Below, piece after piece: positions 13,688 through 13,716 of a stretch of 13,716 bases of DNA. The position numbers were made by a program, and so were the translations under genes. Source of the DNA: Campylobacterota bacterium (lineage in GTDB: Bacteria > Campylobacterota > Campylobacteria > Campylobacterales > JALSKU01). Location: positions 1 to 13,716 of the forward strand of contig JAADDL010000032.1 in the NCBI GenBank assembly GCA_013153915.1, given 5' to 3'. The notes beneath the pieces were generated by a model. That model saw only the letters and a list, made by a program, of their open reading frames with translations. It was not told the DNA's origin and did not search any database. Numbering within the stretch: position 1 is the first letter of the stretch; each line of letters opens with the position of its first letter.

Positions 13688-13711
13688 AAGTTGAAATTAT
13701 ATGGGGATAAA

Positions 13712-13716
13712 ATGAG
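13712..13716 (+). CDS. Start of a divergent gene, cut by the window edge
   Basis: Only ATG plus two bases are visible. GGGGA at 13703-13707 lies 4 nt upstream and a TATAAT lies 28 nt upstream, the same arrangement as for other starts here. The product cannot be told. Called only from its control signals. Confidence 0.4.

Noticed and set aside
1..13716. CRISPR array, tRNA or rRNA genes, insertion sequences, defence or toxin-antitoxin genes
   Set aside because: I looked for regularly spaced repeats, cloverleaf-like ends, transposase motifs and small toxin-antitoxin pairs. None was seen, and nearly every base is inside a housekeeping gene. The coiled-coil/microprotein pair does not resemble a known toxin-antitoxin family.

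Overview
The window reads as ordinary chromosome of a campylobacterotal (epsilonproteobacterial) bacterium, most like Sulfurimonas, Sulfuricurvum or Sulfurovum. The evidence is AT-rich DNA with almost no intergenic space, frequent TTG starts behind good Shine-Dalgarno sequences, promoters recognisable mainly by an extended -10 (TGGTATAAT type), and a sensor kinase with the HQWRQPL-type H-box common in that group. The taxon is an inference from style and protein flavour. I see no rRNA, tRNA, CRISPR array, insertion sequence or prophage gene.

Left block (1-4943, + strand): the 3' part of a membrane sensor histidine kinase (its start lies outside the window), then a response regulator with REC-PAS-degenerate GGDEF-EAL domains, probably a c-di-GMP phosphodiesterase. 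TruD (tRNA pseudouridine synthase) follows. The first three genes overlap one another by 8 nt at each junction and look translationally coupled. After a 65-nt gap with an extended -10 promoter comes psd (phosphatidylserine decarboxylase), starting at TTG.

Right block (4952-13654, - strand, read right to left): folD, lepB, a site-2-type M50 metalloprotease, rpiB, a membrane-anchored coiled-coil protein, a 31-residue small membrane protein, apt, trpB, a DedA-family membrane protein, pepA, ychF and a lipoprotein with a thioredoxin-like look but no active-site cysteines. Gaps run from short overlaps to 40 nt. Promoter-like sites precede folD and rpiB, so this is probably one long housekeeping operon with an internal promoter. 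A small hairpin followed by a T-rich tract closes it, where it meets psd head-on.

Themes: RpiB (ribose-5-phosphate supply), Apt (PRPP-dependent adenine salvage) and FolD (one-carbon units) serve nucleotide metabolism. LepB, the M50 protease, DedA, Psd and the lipoprotein serve the envelope. PepA and YchF serve protein turnover and translation. At the right edge a divergent gene appears to begin at 13712.

I found no convincing new defence or mobile system. The least explained part is the pair of genes between rpiB and apt: the coiled-coil membrane protein and the 31-residue membrane microprotein, the latter short enough to be missed by standard gene calling.
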